A stretch of DNA of 64,000 nt, taken from positions 17,421 to 81,420 of the forward strand of contig CAJQKF010000062.1 of NCBI GenBank assembly GCA_905478855.1. The letters run 5' to 3'. The notes below the pieces were generated by a model. The model ran no database searches. It saw only the letters and a list, made by a program, of their open reading frames with translations, and was not told the origin of the DNA. Source of the stretch: an uncultured Gammaproteobacteria bacterium (GTDB taxonomy: Bacteria > Pseudomonadota > Gammaproteobacteria > Arenicellales > CAJQKF01). Below are positions 32,217-42,261 of the stretch, one piece after another (position 1 is the stretch's first letter; the number at the start of each line of letters is the position of its first letter). Both the position numbers and the translations under genes were made by a program.

Positions 32217-34090
32217 ACCACACGTTTAGGTTGATTTAATTCAAGATTACTAATTGCGGATACAATCCCCGTTGAATCAAGTCCACATTGGGTTAACAAT
32301 TGTGCTTGGGACCCGTGATGAATAAACCTATCCGGCAATCCAAGATTCACGCATCGGATCAAGATCCCACGGGCATTCAAATATTCATTTACAGCCGAGC
32401 CGGCGCCACCAGCAACAACATTTTCTTCAACGGTTACTAGCATGTCGTGGGAATGTGAAAGCTCGTCGAGTAAAACTTCGTCAAGTGGTTTGACATAACG
32501 CATATTTATAACGGTTGCATCTAGCTCAGTACCTGCGTCTATGGCTGCATCTACAAGGCTTCCCCATGCCAGAATAGCAACTCTCTTACCTCGACGAGCG
32601 ACTTCAGCCTTTCCTATTGGAAGCATCTTCATTTCGCAGGTTGGTAGTTTGCCAGACCCGCTGCCACGCGGGTAGCGAACACTAGCCGGTCCTTTGTGGG
32701 TATAAGCGGTATACAACATATTGCGGCATTCGGCCTCGTTGGACGGTGCCATAATAACGATTCCAGGAATACAACGAAGAAAAGAAAAATCATAAATTCC
32801 AGCATGGGTGGCACCATCTGCGCCGACCAAACCTGCTCTATCGATAGCAAAGGTTACATCGAGGTCTTGAATCGCGATATCATGGATAAATTGATCGTAT
32901 CCACGCTGCAGAAACGTAGAATAAATTGCAACCACGGGCTTCATTCCATCGCAGGCAAGACCTGCAGCAAATGTTAAGGCGTGTTGTTCTGCAATACCGA
33001 CGTCATAATAGCGATCAGGGAATTCCTTGGAAAACTCTACTAATCCAGAACCTTCACGCATAGCAGGAGTTATGCCAATAAGTCTGTCGTCCTCTCGTGC
33101 CATATCACATAACCAGTCGCTAAATATGCTGGTATAGCTTTTTGAAACCGATTTTTTTTCGATCTTCCCTGTATTACTATCAAAAGGAGACACTCCGTGG
33201 AATACACATGGATTGCCTTCCGCTGGCTCATAGCCTTTGCCTTTTTGTGTGATTACATGAAGGAAACGTGGTCCTTTCATCGCCTTTAAATTACTAAGGG
33301 TCGATGTTAACGTTGGCAAGTCATGGCCATTTATTGGTCCAATATAGTAAAAACCCAGCTCTTCGAACAATGTGCTGGGCATAACCATACCTTTCATGTG
33401 TTCCTCCCAGCGACGCGCAAGATCTTTAACCGGTGGTAAGGTGCTCAACACCGTTTTGCTACCTTCCCGAACGGACGTGTAGGTGCGACCGGATAAAATA
33501 CGCGCCAGATAGTTAGAGAGAGCTCCAACATTTGGTGATATTGACATTTCATTGTCGTTTAGTATTACTAGAAGATTAGCATCCATATCTCCGGCATTAA
33601 ACAGCGCTTCCATAGCCATGCCTGCAGTTAATGCGCCATCGCCGATTATGGCTACGACATCTCGATCTTCGTTTTTACGGGCGGCGGCGACCGCCATTCC
33701 AAGTGCCGCACTAATTGAAGTGCTTGAATGACCTGCACCAAATACATCATATTCGCTTTCAGTTCGCTTTAGAAATCCCGATAACCCACCGTATTGGCGG
33801 ATTGAGCTTAGTTGATCCCGACGTCCTGTCAGTATTTTGTGGGGATATGCTTGATGTCCGATGTCCCATACCAGTCGATCATGAGGAGTATTAAACAGAT
33901 AGTGTAGCGCTACTGTAAGTTCGATTGTACCCAGGCCTGGTGCTAGGTGCCCGCCGGTTAGGGATATGGTTTCTATCAGATACTGTCGTAGATCTGCAGC
34001 GAGCAGTGGAAGCTCTGCTAAATCCAGTGTGCGTAAATCTGCTGGCGTTTTTACACGATCCAGAGTTTCAAATTTGGTGGGTTTTGTCAT
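32210..34090 (-). CDS. dxs: 1-deoxy-D-xylulose-5-phosphate synthase
   Basis: Thiamine-diphosphate transketolase-like enzyme that makes DXP from pyruvate and glyceraldehyde 3-phosphate, the entry to the MEP pathway. The ThDP/Mg motif is [19 protein letters not shown] through [15 protein letters not shown], the pyrimidine-domain [17 protein letters not shown] and [15 protein letters not shown] are also present. The length is 626 residues. It is the last gene of xseB-ispA-dxs, the standard gammaproteobacterial isoprenoid operon, transcribed leftward. Confidence 0.98.
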   Translation of the reverse strand: MTKPTKFETLDRVKTPADLRTLDLAELPLLAADLRQYLIETISLTGGHLAPGLGTIELTVALHYLFNTPHDRLVWDIGHQAYPHKILTGRRDQLSSIRQYGGLSGFLKRTESEYDVFGAGHSSTSISAALGMAVAAARKNEDRDVVAIIGDGALTAGMAMEALFNAGDMDANLLVILNDNEMSISPNVGALSNYLARILSGRTYTSVREGSKTVLSTLPPVKDLARRWEEHMKGMVMPSTLFEELGFYYIGPINGHDLPTLTSTLSNLKAMKGPRFLHVITQKGKGYEPAEGNPCVFHGVSPFDSNTGKIEKKSVSKSYTSIFSDWLCDMAREDDRLIGITPAMREGSGLVEFSKEFPDRYYDVGIAEQHALTFAAGLACDGMKPVVAIYSTFLQRGYDQFIHDIAIQDLDVTFAIDRAGLVGADGATHAGIYDFSFLRCIPGIVIMAPSNEAECRNMLYTAYTHKGPASVRYPRGSGSGKLPTCEMKMLPIGKAEVARRGKRVAILAWGSLVDAAIDAGTELDATVINMRYVKPLDEVLLDELSHSHDMLVTVEENVVAGGAGSAVNEYLNARGILIRCVNLGLPDRFIHHGSQAQLLTQCGLDSTGIVSAISNLELNQPKRVVQ

Positions 34091-34093
34091 TGA

Positions 34094-34978
34094 TTATTTT
34101 TGACGATTGACTACGAAGTTAGCAAGCTGTTTTAAAGTGGCGGTATTATGACCAATTGAGTCTAAACAGGCGAGACTATCTTCATATAATTTTTCTGCGG
34201 TTTGTTTCGCCCCACTAAGTCCTAATAAAGATACATACGTTGGCTTATTCAATGCTCGATCAGCACCTTGGGTTTTTCCAAGGTTATCACTGGTCTGAGT
34301 CTCGTCTAAGATATCGTCGACAACTTGAAATGCTAGACCGATTTTATCACCAAATTTTTTCAGCGCAGACCAGGTTTGGTCATCTACCTTGTCTCCACAT
34401 AATACTCCCATGAGAAGTGATACTCGGATTAAAGCACCTGTCTTCATGTTATGCATGGTTTGTAGTTGTTGTAATGTCATTGGTTTATCGACGCCCTCGA
34501 GATCAACTACCTGTCCCCCGGCCATGCCGTTTGAGCCGCTTCCCTTTGCTAGAAGATCTACCATGGCGATTTTTTTTTCTGCAGTGATCCCTGATTCAGC
34601 TGAACTTATTAGCTCGAAAGCCTGCGCTTGTAAAGCGTCTCCAGCCAGAATTGCAACGGCTTCATTAAATGCTTTGTGGCATGCAGGTTTGCCGCGGCGT
34701 AGGTCATCATCATCCATCGCTGGTAAATCGTCGTGAATCAGCGAATAGGCATGGATGAGTTCCACCGCGGCAGCAGGGTAATCCAAATGCTGTTCAGAAG
34801 CATTACAGATTCCGCCCCCTGCGTAAACCAATAGAGCGCGCAGACGTTTTCCCCCACCGAGGGTGGAGTATCTCATTGCGCTGAGTAGATTTTTTGTTGG
34901 TCCATCGTCAGTAATTAATGCATTGTTGAGAAATAACTCTATCCGCTCAATCCAGTTGTTAAAACCCGCCTCACTCAT
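34094..34978 (-). CDS. ispA: Farnesyl diphosphate synthase
   Basis: Trans-prenyltransferase that makes C15 farnesyl diphosphate, the substrate of UppS at the left end of the window. The first aspartate-rich motif is HDDLPAMDDDDLRRGKP and the second is VVDDILDETQTSDNLGKT. GGGKRLRALLVY at the N terminus binds isopentenyl diphosphate. The length is 294 residues. It lies between xseB and dxs with a three-base gap to dxs. Confidence 0.97.
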   Translation of the reverse strand: MSEAGFNNWIERIELFLNNALITDDGPTKNLLSAMRYSTLGGGKRLRALLVYAGGGICNASEQHLDYPAAAVELIHAYSLIHDDLPAMDDDDLRRGKPACHKAFNEAVAILAGDALQAQAFELISSAESGITAEKKIAMVDLLAKGSGSNGMAGGQVVDLEGVDKPMTLQQLQTMHNMKTGALIRVSLLMGVLCGDKVDDQTWSALKKFGDKIGLAFQVVDDILDETQTSDNLGKTQGADRALNKPTYVSLLGLSGAKQTAEKLYEDSLACLDSIGHNTATLKQLANFVVNRQK

Positions 34979-34984
34979 TGGTTC

Positions 34985-35233
34985 TTAATTTTCATCAGAT
35001 GAATAGTCTTCTAGGTCTTCGGCGTTGCTGCGTTTCATCAATATTTGAATTTTTTGTTCGGCTGTGCGTAACGATTGCTGCAGAGATGTGCACAGATCCA
35101 TGCCATTCTCAAAATCTTTAATTGAAGTGTCTAAGGTTTGATCTCTTGACTCCATTCGCTCTACGATCTTTTCCAATTCCTTGAATCGGTTTTCGAAATC
35201 GGCGACACCAATATCGGGTTGTTTTTTTGCCAT
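34985..35233 (-). CDS. xseB: Exodeoxyribonuclease VII small subunit
   Basis: Small helical subunit that binds XseA in the nuclease that degrades single-stranded DNA. The core reads FENRFKELEKIVERMESRDQ and LDTSIKDFENGMDLCTSLQQ in the family's conserved order. The open frame continues far upstream, but the ATG giving MAKKQPDIGVADFE is right for an 82-residue subunit and puts the gene clear of the rubrerythrin promoter. It is six bases from ispA. Confidence 0.93.
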   Translation of the reverse strand: MAKKQPDIGVADFENRFKELEKIVERMESRDQTLDTSIKDFENGMDLCTSLQQSLRTAEQKIQILMKRSNAEDLEDYSSDEN

Positions 35234-35257
35234 TAGGTTAAAACGCTGTGAGATTTG

Positions 35258-35286
35258 TTGACAGTTGAAAAGGCGACTCTTAGAAT
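35258..35286 (+). promoter_or_regulatory. Strong sigma-70 type promoter for rubrerythrin
   Basis: TTGACA (35258-35263), exactly 17 bases, then TAGAAT (35281-35286). This is a full consensus -35 with a five-of-six -10 and is the best promoter seen in the window. It points at the rubrerythrin gene, leaving a leader of roughly 80 bases, and lies just upstream of the divergent xseB start. Confidence 0.7.
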
Positions 35287-35376
35287 CGCAAAGAATCACA
35301 CTGATTATAAAAAATTTAGTAGTTGCTAATCTTAACGCAACCGCTTGTTTATAACCAACCCAACTTGGAGTTTCCA

Positions 35377-35796
35377 ATGGAATTAAAAGGTAGCAAAACC
35401 GAGCAAAATCTAAAAGATGCATTTGCCGGAGAATCACAAGCAAATCGTCGTTATCTTTACTTCGCAGCAAAAGCTGACGTAGAAGGGTACAACGATGTAT
35501 CCACTGTTTTCCGTTCAACTGCGGAAGGCGAGACTGGTCACGCTCACGGACATCTGGAATATTTGGAAGAGTCTGGTGATCCGGCAACAGGTTTGCCTAT
35601 CGGTGGGACTTCGGACAATCTTAAAGCGGCAATCGCCGGCGAGACTCATGAATATACCGATATGTATCCTGGTATGGCAAAGTCCGCTCGCGAAGAAGGC
35701 TTTGATGAAATTGCGGACTGGTTTGAAACTTTAGCTAAGGCTGAACGATCACATGCGAACCGATTTCAAAAAGCATTGGATAATCTTGACGCGTAA
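35377..35796 (+). CDS. Rubrerythrin family diiron protein, no rubredoxin domain
   Basis: Ferritin-like four-helix diiron protein that usually reduces hydrogen peroxide. The diiron ligands lie in [45 protein letters not shown] and [13 protein letters not shown] (E-x-x-H type). The 139-residue product stops where a classical rubrerythrin would add a C-terminal rubredoxin, so electrons must come from another protein. ATG 35377 has a TTGGAG site. It has its own strong promoter and a terminator, followed at once by a DUF3501 gene, a pairing I have seen in other proteobacteria. Confidence 0.92.
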   Translation: MELKGSKTEQNLKDAFAGESQANRRYLYFAAKADVEGYNDVSTVFRSTAEGETGHAHGHLEYLEESGDPATGLPIGGTSDNLKAAIAGETHEYTDMYPGMAKSAREEGFDEIADWFETLAKAERSHANRFQKALDNLDA

Positions 35797-35815
35797 GTTA
35801 AGTTTTTTTCATGGC

Positions 35816-35845
35816 AAACGGGGCCTTTGGCCCCGTTTCTTTTTT
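35816..35845 (+). terminator. Intrinsic terminator after rubrerythrin
   Basis: AAACGGGGCC, a TTT loop, then GGCCCCGTTT and CTTTTTT form a GC-rich perfect stem with a T tract. It ends about 15 bases before the DUF3501 ATG, so DUF3501 expression depends on read-through or on another start site. Confidence 0.9.
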
Positions 35846-35859
35846 ACCCGAGGAAAATA

Positions 35860-36444
35860 ATGGATAAATTAACTAAATCGGATCTACTGTCTTTAGAGCA
35901 ATATTCAACAAAGCGATCTGATTTTCGTTCACGAGTTATGGCTCACAAGAAGAATCGCCGTATAGCGCTTGGCGAACATATCAATCTGTATTTTGAAGAT
36001 CGATTGACAATGCACTATCAAGTTCAGGAAATGCTGCGTGCTGAGAAAATATTCGAAGCGCACGGGATAGATGAAGAGTTAGATACATATAATCCCCTAA
36101 TTCCCGATGGTGCCAATCTAAAAGCAACAATGATGATAGAGTATCATGACATTGATCAGCGACAGCGAGCATTAGCCTCCCTAGTTGGTGTCGAATCGAA
36201 AATTTGGATTCAGGTTCAGGGCTTTGAGAAAGTCTATCCAATTTCGGATGAAGATCTTGAAAGGAGCGATGAAAATAAAACCTCAGCAGTGCACTTTTTG
36301 CGGTTTGAATTTGATCAGGGAAGTCTTGATGCGGCAAAGGCTGGTGCCGATATAGGTATGGGGGTGGATCACAAGAACTATCGTCATGAGGTAAAAAACC
36401 TAGACGAAGCGCAGCGTCTCGCATTGGTGGCGGATTTTATGTAA
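35860..36444 (+). CDS. DUF3501 family protein
   Basis: Uncharacterised 194-residue soluble protein. Recognisable family blocks are RRIALGEHINLYFEDRLTMHYQVQEMLRAE, broken here by short linkers, and the C-terminal HFLRFEFDQGSLDAAKAGADIGMGVDH. No cofactor motif is evident. ATG 35860 has an AGGA site. In other genomes DUF3501 genes neighbour rubrerythrins and Fe-S oxidoreductases, suggesting a redox or peroxide role. Here only the rubrerythrin is adjacent, and a terminator stands between them. Function is unknown. Confidence 0.85.
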   Translation: MDKLTKSDLLSLEQYSTKRSDFRSRVMAHKKNRRIALGEHINLYFEDRLTMHYQVQEMLRAEKIFEAHGIDEELDTYNPLIPDGANLKATMMIEYHDIDQRQRALASLVGVESKIWIQVQGFEKVYPISDEDLERSDENKTSAVHFLRFEFDQGSLDAAKAGADIGMGVDHKNYRHEVKNLDEAQRLALVADFM

Positions 36445-36527
36445 AAGCAACTGATAACCTCATTTTAAGTAATGCTTGGTGTGCTAGTACAATCCTTTTG
36501 TGTATCAATATTTAATGTAATCTTTTT

Positions 36528-38423
36528 ATGGTCCAAGAATACGACTCATCTTCCATCGAAGTCTTAACAGGGCTCGAACCCGTTCGAAAACGTCCAGGGA
36601 TGTACACTCAGACTGAGAGACCAAATCATCTAGCGCAGGAAGTTATCGACAATAGTATTGATGAAGCCCTAGCTGGACACTGTGATCGAGTTACCGTTGT
36701 TCATCATGAAGATGGTTCTATGACGGTTACTGATAACGGACGTGGTATGCCTGTTGATAGACACCAGAAAGAAAAAGTATCGGGTGTTGAGGTTATTCTG
36801 ACTCGCTTACACGCGGGAGGAAAATTCTCGGATAAGAATTACGCATTCTCTGGCGGTTTGCACGGTGTAGGAGTGTCTGTAGTAAACGCATTATCCAGCT
36901 ATCTTAGAGTTGATGTTCGTCGAAACGGAAAGTCTTATTCGATGGAATTTAGTGGTGGGGTGAAGACCTCTGATCTTGAAGTAACCGGTAGTGTAGGGCA
37001 GAGAAACACGGGTACAAGTATTACTTTCTTACCGGACATGAAATATTTTGATTCTGGGAAATTTTCAATTTCTAGGTTAAAAAGATTGCTTCGTGCAAAG
37101 GCTGTATTATGTTCGGGACTCACCATATCGTTTGAAGATAAATCCGCCCCGGATTTATCTGAGACATGGTTTTTTCAAGATGGTCTATCAGACTATCTAG
37201 TCACGTCTCTTGATGGCGCATTGACCATCCCTGAAATCCCATTCGTCGGGCATGTAAAGGGTAACGATGAGCAAGCTGATTGGGTGGTTGCATGGTTGGA
37301 CGAGGTGCAGGAAGTCTTTGCGGAAAGCTATGTTAATTTAATTCCTACAGCACAGGGTGGCACCCACGTTAGTGGCTTTCGAAGCGGTTTAACTGATGCT
37401 ATTAGAGAATTCTGTGAATTTCGTGACTTATTACCGAAAGGATTAAAAATTTCTCCGGAGGATATTTGGCATCGTTGTTCGTTTTTATTATCTGTTCGGT
37501 TAAAGGATCCGCAGTTCAGTGGTCAGACAAAAGAGCGGTTATCGTCGAGAGAAACGAGCGCATTCGTTTCCGGGGTTGTCAAAGATTCATTTAGCTTGTG
37601 GTTAAACCAGAATATTGAAGATGCGGAAAAAATTGCCCGAATCGCAATAGAGCACGCACAAAGTCGGATGCGTGCTGGTAAGCAAGTAAAAAGAAAAAAA
37701 ATCACTAGTGGGCCCGCATTACCGGGAAAACTTGCAGACTGTAGTAGCCAAGATCTTGAACGAACAGAGTTATTTTTGGTCGAAGGGGACTCGGCCGGAG
37801 GATCGGCTAAACAAGCTCGAGATAAGGATTTTCAGGCAATCATGCCATTGCGTGGAAAAATTCTCAATACTTGGGAGGTGGACTCTAGTGAGGTGCTCGG
37901 CTCCCAAGAAGTACATGATATCGCGGTCGCTTTAGGCGTAGATCCAGGGTCATCTGACTTTTCTAAATTACGCTATGGTAAAGTTTGTGTTCTTGCTGAT
38001 GCCGACTCGGACGGTGCGCATATCGCAACATTGCTTTGTGCTTTATTTGTGAAACATTTCAATCCCCTAGTTTCTGCTGGACGCGTATGTATTGCGATGC
38101 CACCGCTTTATCGCATTGACGTGGGTAAGCATATTTTCTACGCGTTAGATGACAATGAGAAAAAGGGTATTTTAGATCGAATAGCAGCTGAGAAATTACG
38201 GGGTACTGTTAATGTCCAACGTTTTAAAGGACTTGGTGAGATGAATCCGCTGCAATTGCGCGAAACCACAATGGCGGTAGATACGCGTCGACTCTTGCAG
38301 CTTCGCATAGAAGATGCGCTGGAGGCTGGAAACGTAATGGATATGTTGCTATCGAAAAAGCGCGCACCCGATCGTAAAAAATGGTTAACTGAGAATGGCG
38401 ATAGAGTCAAAGTTGCTGAGTAA
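36528..38423 (+). CDS. parE: DNA topoisomerase IV subunit B
   Basis: GHKL-type ATPase subunit of topoisomerase IV, which decatenates daughter chromosomes. The ATPase domain shows EVIDNSIDEALAGHCD and the VTDNGRGMPVD Bergerat motif, then SGGLHGVGVSVVNALS. The Toprim part has LVEGDSAGGSAKQARD and LADADSDGAHIATLLC, with QRFKGLGEMNP near the end. The length of 631 residues fits ParE rather than the longer GyrB. parC is not in the window. Confidence 0.96.
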   Translation: MVQEYDSSSIEVLTGLEPVRKRPGMYTQTERPNHLAQEVIDNSIDEALAGHCDRVTVVHHEDGSMTVTDNGRGMPVDRHQKEKVSGVEVILTRLHAGGKFSDKNYAFSGGLHGVGVSVVNALSSYLRVDVRRNGKSYSMEFSGGVKTSDLEVTGSVGQRNTGTSITFLPDMKYFDSGKFSISRLKRLLRAKAVLCSGLTISFEDKSAPDLSETWFFQDGLSDYLVTSLDGALTIPEIPFVGHVKGNDEQADWVVAWLDEVQEVFAESYVNLIPTAQGGTHVSGFRSGLTDAIREFCEFRDLLPKGLKISPEDIWHRCSFLLSVRLKDPQFSGQTKERLSSRETSAFVSGVVKDSFSLWLNQNIEDAEKIARIAIEHAQSRMRAGKQVKRKKITSGPALPGKLADCSSQDLERTELFLVEGDSAGGSAKQARDKDFQAIMPLRGKILNTWEVDSSEVLGSQEVHDIAVALGVDPGSSDFSKLRYGKVCVLADADSDGAHIATLLCALFVKHFNPLVSAGRVCIAMPPLYRIDVGKHIFYALDDNEKKGILDRIAAEKLRGTVNVQRFKGLGEMNPLQLRETTMAVDTRRLLQLRIEDALEAGNVMDMLLSKKRAPDRKKWLTENGDRVKVAE

Positions 38424-38459
38424 AGCTAACGTAGGTAGCACTCCCACGATTACTTGTAA

Positions 38460-39743
38460 ATGGTGTCCATTATGAATTCCGATTGGCAGGCCTATGAAAG
38501 CACTCATACCTGGCATCCTTATACTTCTATTCCTGCGAGCCCGGCTCCACTTGCCGTTGCCAGTGCGAGTGGTGTTTATCTCGAACTTGAGGATGGCAAT
38601 CGTTTAATTGATGGCATGTCGTCCTGGTGGGCAGCGATCCACGGTTATAATCATCCCGTATTAAACGATGCGATGATTGACCAAATAGGTCGTATGAGTC
38701 ACGTAATGTTCGGTGGTTTAACTCATAAACCGGCTGCCAAATTAATTAGGCAACTTGTGGAGATAACTCCCCAGCCTCTTACCCGAGTATTCCTATGCGA
38801 TTCTGGATCGATTTCTGTGGAAGTCGCTCTAAAAATGGCCTTTCAGTATTGGCATGGGCGGGGCAGAAAAAAACATCGGTTTATGACACTACGGCGTGGA
38901 TATCATGGTGATACCATTGGGGCAATGTCTGTAAGTGACCCAGATAACGGTTTGCACAAAATGTTTTCTGGTCTATTGGTACAACAAATTTTCCTTCCTG
39001 CACCGCCTTTATTGACTGATGATTTGCTTGAATCCGAACGCTTGACCGAAACTAGGAAACTATTTGAAAAACATCATAAGGAATGCGCCGCACTAATATT
39101 GGAACCAATCGTCCAGGGAGCGGGTGGAATGCGGATGTATTCCCCGCAATATCTGCAAATACTAAAAGAGCTTTGTGTCGAATTCGACGTTTTATTGATT
39201 GCAGACGAAATAGCGACAGGCTTTGGGCGAACCGGCGAGATGTTTGGTTGCAACCATGCCGGTATTTCTCCGGATATTATGTGTCTTGGTAAAGCACTTA
39301 CCGGGGGCATGATGACTATGGCCGCGACTTTGTGTACCGCAACAGTAGCAGATCAAATTTGCGCGTCAGAGCCCGGTGTGTTTATGCACGGTCCAACGTT
39401 TATGGCAAATCCATTAGCCTGTTCGGTAGCATCAGCAAGTATTTCCCTGTTGCTCGATTCAGATTGGAAGCAATGTATTCAATCGATAGAGGCTCAACTC
39501 AATGAAAGCTTGAGTGAATTAGGTGCCAGTAGAAATGTTGATAGTGTGCGTGTTATGGGCGCGATCGGTGTAATTGAGACCCATCGTCCAGTTGATATGA
39601 AAGCAGCGACTGCTGTGTTGCTAGAGAGCGGCGTTTGGTTGCGGCCTTTTGGTAAATTGATTTATACCATGCCACCCTATACCATCAACAAATCACAGTT
39701 GTCTGAAGTGGCTCGTACTATGGCTAAATTGGCGGCATTGTAA
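38460..39743 (+). CDS. bioA: Adenosylmethionine-8-amino-7-oxononanoate aminotransferase
   Basis: PLP enzyme of biotin synthesis that uses S-adenosylmethionine as amino donor to make 7,8-diaminopelargonate. It opens with THTWHPYTS and LIDGMSSWWAAIHGYNHP, both BioA-specific. The cofactor lysine is in CLGKALTGG and the PLP Asp in LIADEIATGFGRTGEMF. The length is 427 residues. An ATG four codons later is an alternative start. No other bio gene is beside it, so it stands alone between parE and the aldehyde oxidoreductase operon. Confidence 0.94.
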   Translation: MVSIMNSDWQAYESTHTWHPYTSIPASPAPLAVASASGVYLELEDGNRLIDGMSSWWAAIHGYNHPVLNDAMIDQIGRMSHVMFGGLTHKPAAKLIRQLVEITPQPLTRVFLCDSGSISVEVALKMAFQYWHGRGRKKHRFMTLRRGYHGDTIGAMSVSDPDNGLHKMFSGLLVQQIFLPAPPLLTDDLLESERLTETRKLFEKHHKECAALILEPIVQGAGGMRMYSPQYLQILKELCVEFDVLLIADEIATGFGRTGEMFGCNHAGISPDIMCLGKALTGGMMTMAATLCTATVADQICASEPGVFMHGPTFMANPLACSVASASISLLLDSDWKQCIQSIEAQLNESLSELGASRNVDSVRVMGAIGVIETHRPVDMKAATAVLLESGVWLRPFGKLIYTMPPYTINKSQLSEVARTMAKLAAL

Positions 39744-39899
39744 TTTTCCACGGCATTGGCATAATGGTACATTGAATAAAAAAGAGTATGCGCAGCATGT
39801 ATAAAAGAAATATCGCCAATTCGATACCTTTCTAACGTGTTGACGTAGTTATCACAATTCGCCAAAAGGTGGATTATTTCCTTAGGAGGCTTATCATCA

Positions 39900-40373
39900 A
39901 TGCAAAAATCGCTTTTAATCGACGCAGGCAAGTGTACTGGTTGCTTGCAATGCGAAATGGCGTGTTCGTATGAGAACGAAAACGTTTTTAACCCTTCAAA
40001 ATCACGTATAAAGGTATTCACATTTCATGATGAGGGGCGATTTGTTCCATATACATGTACTCAATGTGATGAAGCATGGTGCCTGCAAGCGTGTCCTGTA
40101 GATGCGATTGTAGTAAACAGCAAAACAGGTTCGAAAGATGTTCTTGAAGATGTATGTGTAGGCTGTAAGGTATGCACAATTTCCTGCCCATTCGGCACGA
40201 TTAACTATAATCAAGATTCGGGCAAAGTTATCAAGTGCGATCTGTGTGGCGGTGACCCTGCTTGCGCATCCGCATGTCCAACAGAAGCAATAACCTATGT
40301 GGATGCAGATGCAACAGGTCTCGCGCGTATGCGTGAGTGGGCCGGTAAAACTGATAACACAGCGACAGCATAA
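39900..40373 (+). CDS. aorA: Four-cluster ferredoxin subunit of aldehyde oxidoreductase (AorA-like)
   Basis: 157-residue ferredoxin-type protein with sixteen cysteines in four [4Fe-4S] sets: CTGCLQCEMAC (C12, C15, C18, C22), CTQCDEAWCLQAC, CVGCKVCTISC and CDLCGGDPACASAC. It would carry electrons between the tungsten or molybdenum subunit downstream and the FAD subunit. Gene order (this gene, AOR, FAD/NAD subunit) matches the aorABC operon of Aromatoleum aromaticum. The ATG has a good AGGAGG site. The 156-base upstream gap after bioA probably holds the operon promoter. Confidence 0.87.
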   Translation: MQKSLLIDAGKCTGCLQCEMACSYENENVFNPSKSRIKVFTFHDEGRFVPYTCTQCDEAWCLQACPVDAIVVNSKTGSKDVLEDVCVGCKVCTISCPFGTINYNQDSGKVIKCDLCGGDPACASACPTEAITYVDADATGLARMREWAGKTDNTATA

Positions 40374-40385
40374 GAGGCATTAGAA

Positions 40386-42242
40386 ATGGCTTGGACTAAA
40401 AAAGTACTGCGAGTAAATCTTACCGAGGGTACCTGTATTGGCGAACCCCTTAATATGGAGTGGGCCGATCAGTATCTTGGTCAACGTGGTTTAGCAACTC
40501 GATATATGTGTGAGGAAGTAGATCCGACATGTGATGCACTAAGTTCGGAAAATAAAATGATCATGGCTACAGGCCCTTTAACCGGCACTATGGCATCGAC
40601 TGGTGGTCGTTATTCAGTTATTTGCAAAAGTCCGTTAACGGGTGCAATAGCGTGTTCAAACTCTGGTGGATTTATTGGCGCAGAGTTAAAAAACGCCGGT
40701 TGGGATATGATTATTTTTGAGGGAAAATCGCCTGATCCTGTATATCTGCATCTTGAGAATGAAAAAGCAGAGTTACTGCCGGCTGGGGAACTTTGGGGTA
40801 AGTCGGTTTGGGAAGCAGATGAAATGCTGCATAAAATTCATCAGGATCCGCAAATGCGCATTGCCGCTGTGGGACGGGCTGCTGAAGAAGGGTGTTTATA
40901 TTCTGCAATAATAAATGATTTGCATCGTGCTGCTGGGCGATCCGGTGTTGGCACGGTTATGGCTTCTAAAAACCTTAAGGCTGTGTGTGTTCGCGGTACG
41001 AGGGGTGTTGGAAATATCAAAGACCCTGCCCGATTCATGAAGTCTACCGCCGAGCAGAAACAAGTGTTGGCAGAGAATGCGGTTACCGGTCAAGGCTTAC
41101 CGACATACGGTACACAAGTACTGATGAATGTTATTAACGAACTCGGTGCACTTCCTACGCGTAACATGCAGGAAGTAAAGTTTGAGGGCGCACACAATAT
41201 TTCTGGTGAAGCTATGCTCGAGCCTCGAGCTTCCGATGGAAAGGCAAACTTAACCACAAATGCTGGTTGTTTTGCATGCACCATTGCTTGTGGACGAATT
41301 TCGACTATAGATCAAACGCACTTTAGTGTTGAGAATAAGCCACAGTATTGGGGTAATTCTGGCGGCTTAGAATATGAAGCCGCATGGGCCATGGGTACAG
41401 ATACAGGCGTTGATGATTTGGACGCAGTAACGTATGTAAACTTTCTCTGTAATGAGGATGGCATAGACCCAATTACGTTTGGGGCTACTGTAGCGGCTGC
41501 TATGGAAATGTTTAAAGACGGGGATTTAACTACGGAACATACGGGTGGTGTTGAACTTGAGTTTGGCAGCGCAAAAGCACTCGCTTGGGCTGCGGAAGTA
41601 ACCTGTAGAGGAGAAGGCTTTGGCCGCGATCTCGGTCTTGGTTCACGACGTTTGTGTGAAAAGTACGGGCGTCCTGAACTCTCAATGACAGTTAAATCTC
41701 AAGAGTTTCCTGCTTACGATCCACGTGGCATTCAGGGCATGGGATTGGCCTATGCAACGAGTAATCGTGGTGCGTGCCATTTACGCGGTTACACTGTAGC
41801 ATCAGAGGTTCTTGGTATTCCTGAAAAAACGGATCCACTTGTTACTGAAGGCAAGGCGGGATTGGTCAAAGCCTTTCAGGATGCGACGGCCGCTGTTGAT
41901 TCTGCCGGGTTGTGTGTTTTCACAACTTTCGCATGGTCTTTGGAAAATATTGCTCCACAAATCGATGCGGCATGTGAAGGGGATTGGAGTGTCGACAAGC
42001 TTGCTGAGATTGGCGAACGCATTTGGAATCTCGAAAGGGACTTTAATAACAAAGCCGGTATGACATCTGCAGACGATACGTTACCGCAGCGGCTACTTAC
42101 CGAACCTGCAAATACAGGTCCTGCAGAGGGTAAAGTATGCGGCCTTGACGAAATGTTACCGGAATACTATGAACTTCGTGGCTGGACCACCGAAGGCGAG
42201 TTGACGGATGATGTTCGCGGGAAATTTAATTTACCGGTATAA
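40386..42242 (+). CDS. aorB: Tungsten/molybdenum aldehyde ferredoxin oxidoreductase, catalytic subunit (AorB-like)
   Basis: 618-residue AOR-family enzyme that oxidises aldehydes to acids, or the reverse, at a bis-metallopterin tungsten (sometimes molybdenum) centre. The N-terminal domain opens KKVLRVNLTEGTC and has ATGPLTGTMASTGGRYSV. The [4Fe-4S] ligands are C295, C298 and C302 in AGCFACTIACG, with C510 in DSAGLCVF as the distant fourth. The metallopterin-binding NRGACHLRGYT region is present. Substrate and metal cannot be read from sequence. The dedicated MoaD-like and MoaA genes downstream support a pterin cofactor supply. Confidence 0.92.
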   Translation: MAWTKKVLRVNLTEGTCIGEPLNMEWADQYLGQRGLATRYMCEEVDPTCDALSSENKMIMATGPLTGTMASTGGRYSVICKSPLTGAIACSNSGGFIGAELKNAGWDMIIFEGKSPDPVYLHLENEKAELLPAGELWGKSVWEADEMLHKIHQDPQMRIAAVGRAAEEGCLYSAIINDLHRAAGRSGVGTVMASKNLKAVCVRGTRGVGNIKDPARFMKSTAEQKQVLAENAVTGQGLPTYGTQVLMNVINELGALPTRNMQEVKFEGAHNISGEAMLEPRASDGKANLTTNAGCFACTIACGRISTIDQTHFSVENKPQYWGNSGGLEYEAAWAMGTDTGVDDLDAVTYVNFLCNEDGIDPITFGATVAAAMEMFKDGDLTTEHTGGVELEFGSAKALAWAAEVTCRGEGFGRDLGLGSRRLCEKYGRPELSMTVKSQEFPAYDPRGIQGMGLAYATSNRGACHLRGYTVASEVLGIPEKTDPLVTEGKAGLVKAFQDATAAVDSAGLCVFTTFAWSLENIAPQIDAACEGDWSVDKLAEIGERIWNLERDFNNKAGMTSADDTLPQRLLTEPANTGPAEGKVCGLDEMLPEYYELRGWTTEGELTDDVRGKFNLPV

Positions 42243-42261
42243 ACTAACCGGTTATTCACAG

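Noticed and set aside
40386..42242. AOR subunit as a formaldehyde- or glyceraldehyde-specific enzyme
   Set aside because: The substrate cannot be told from sequence alone; only family membership is supported.
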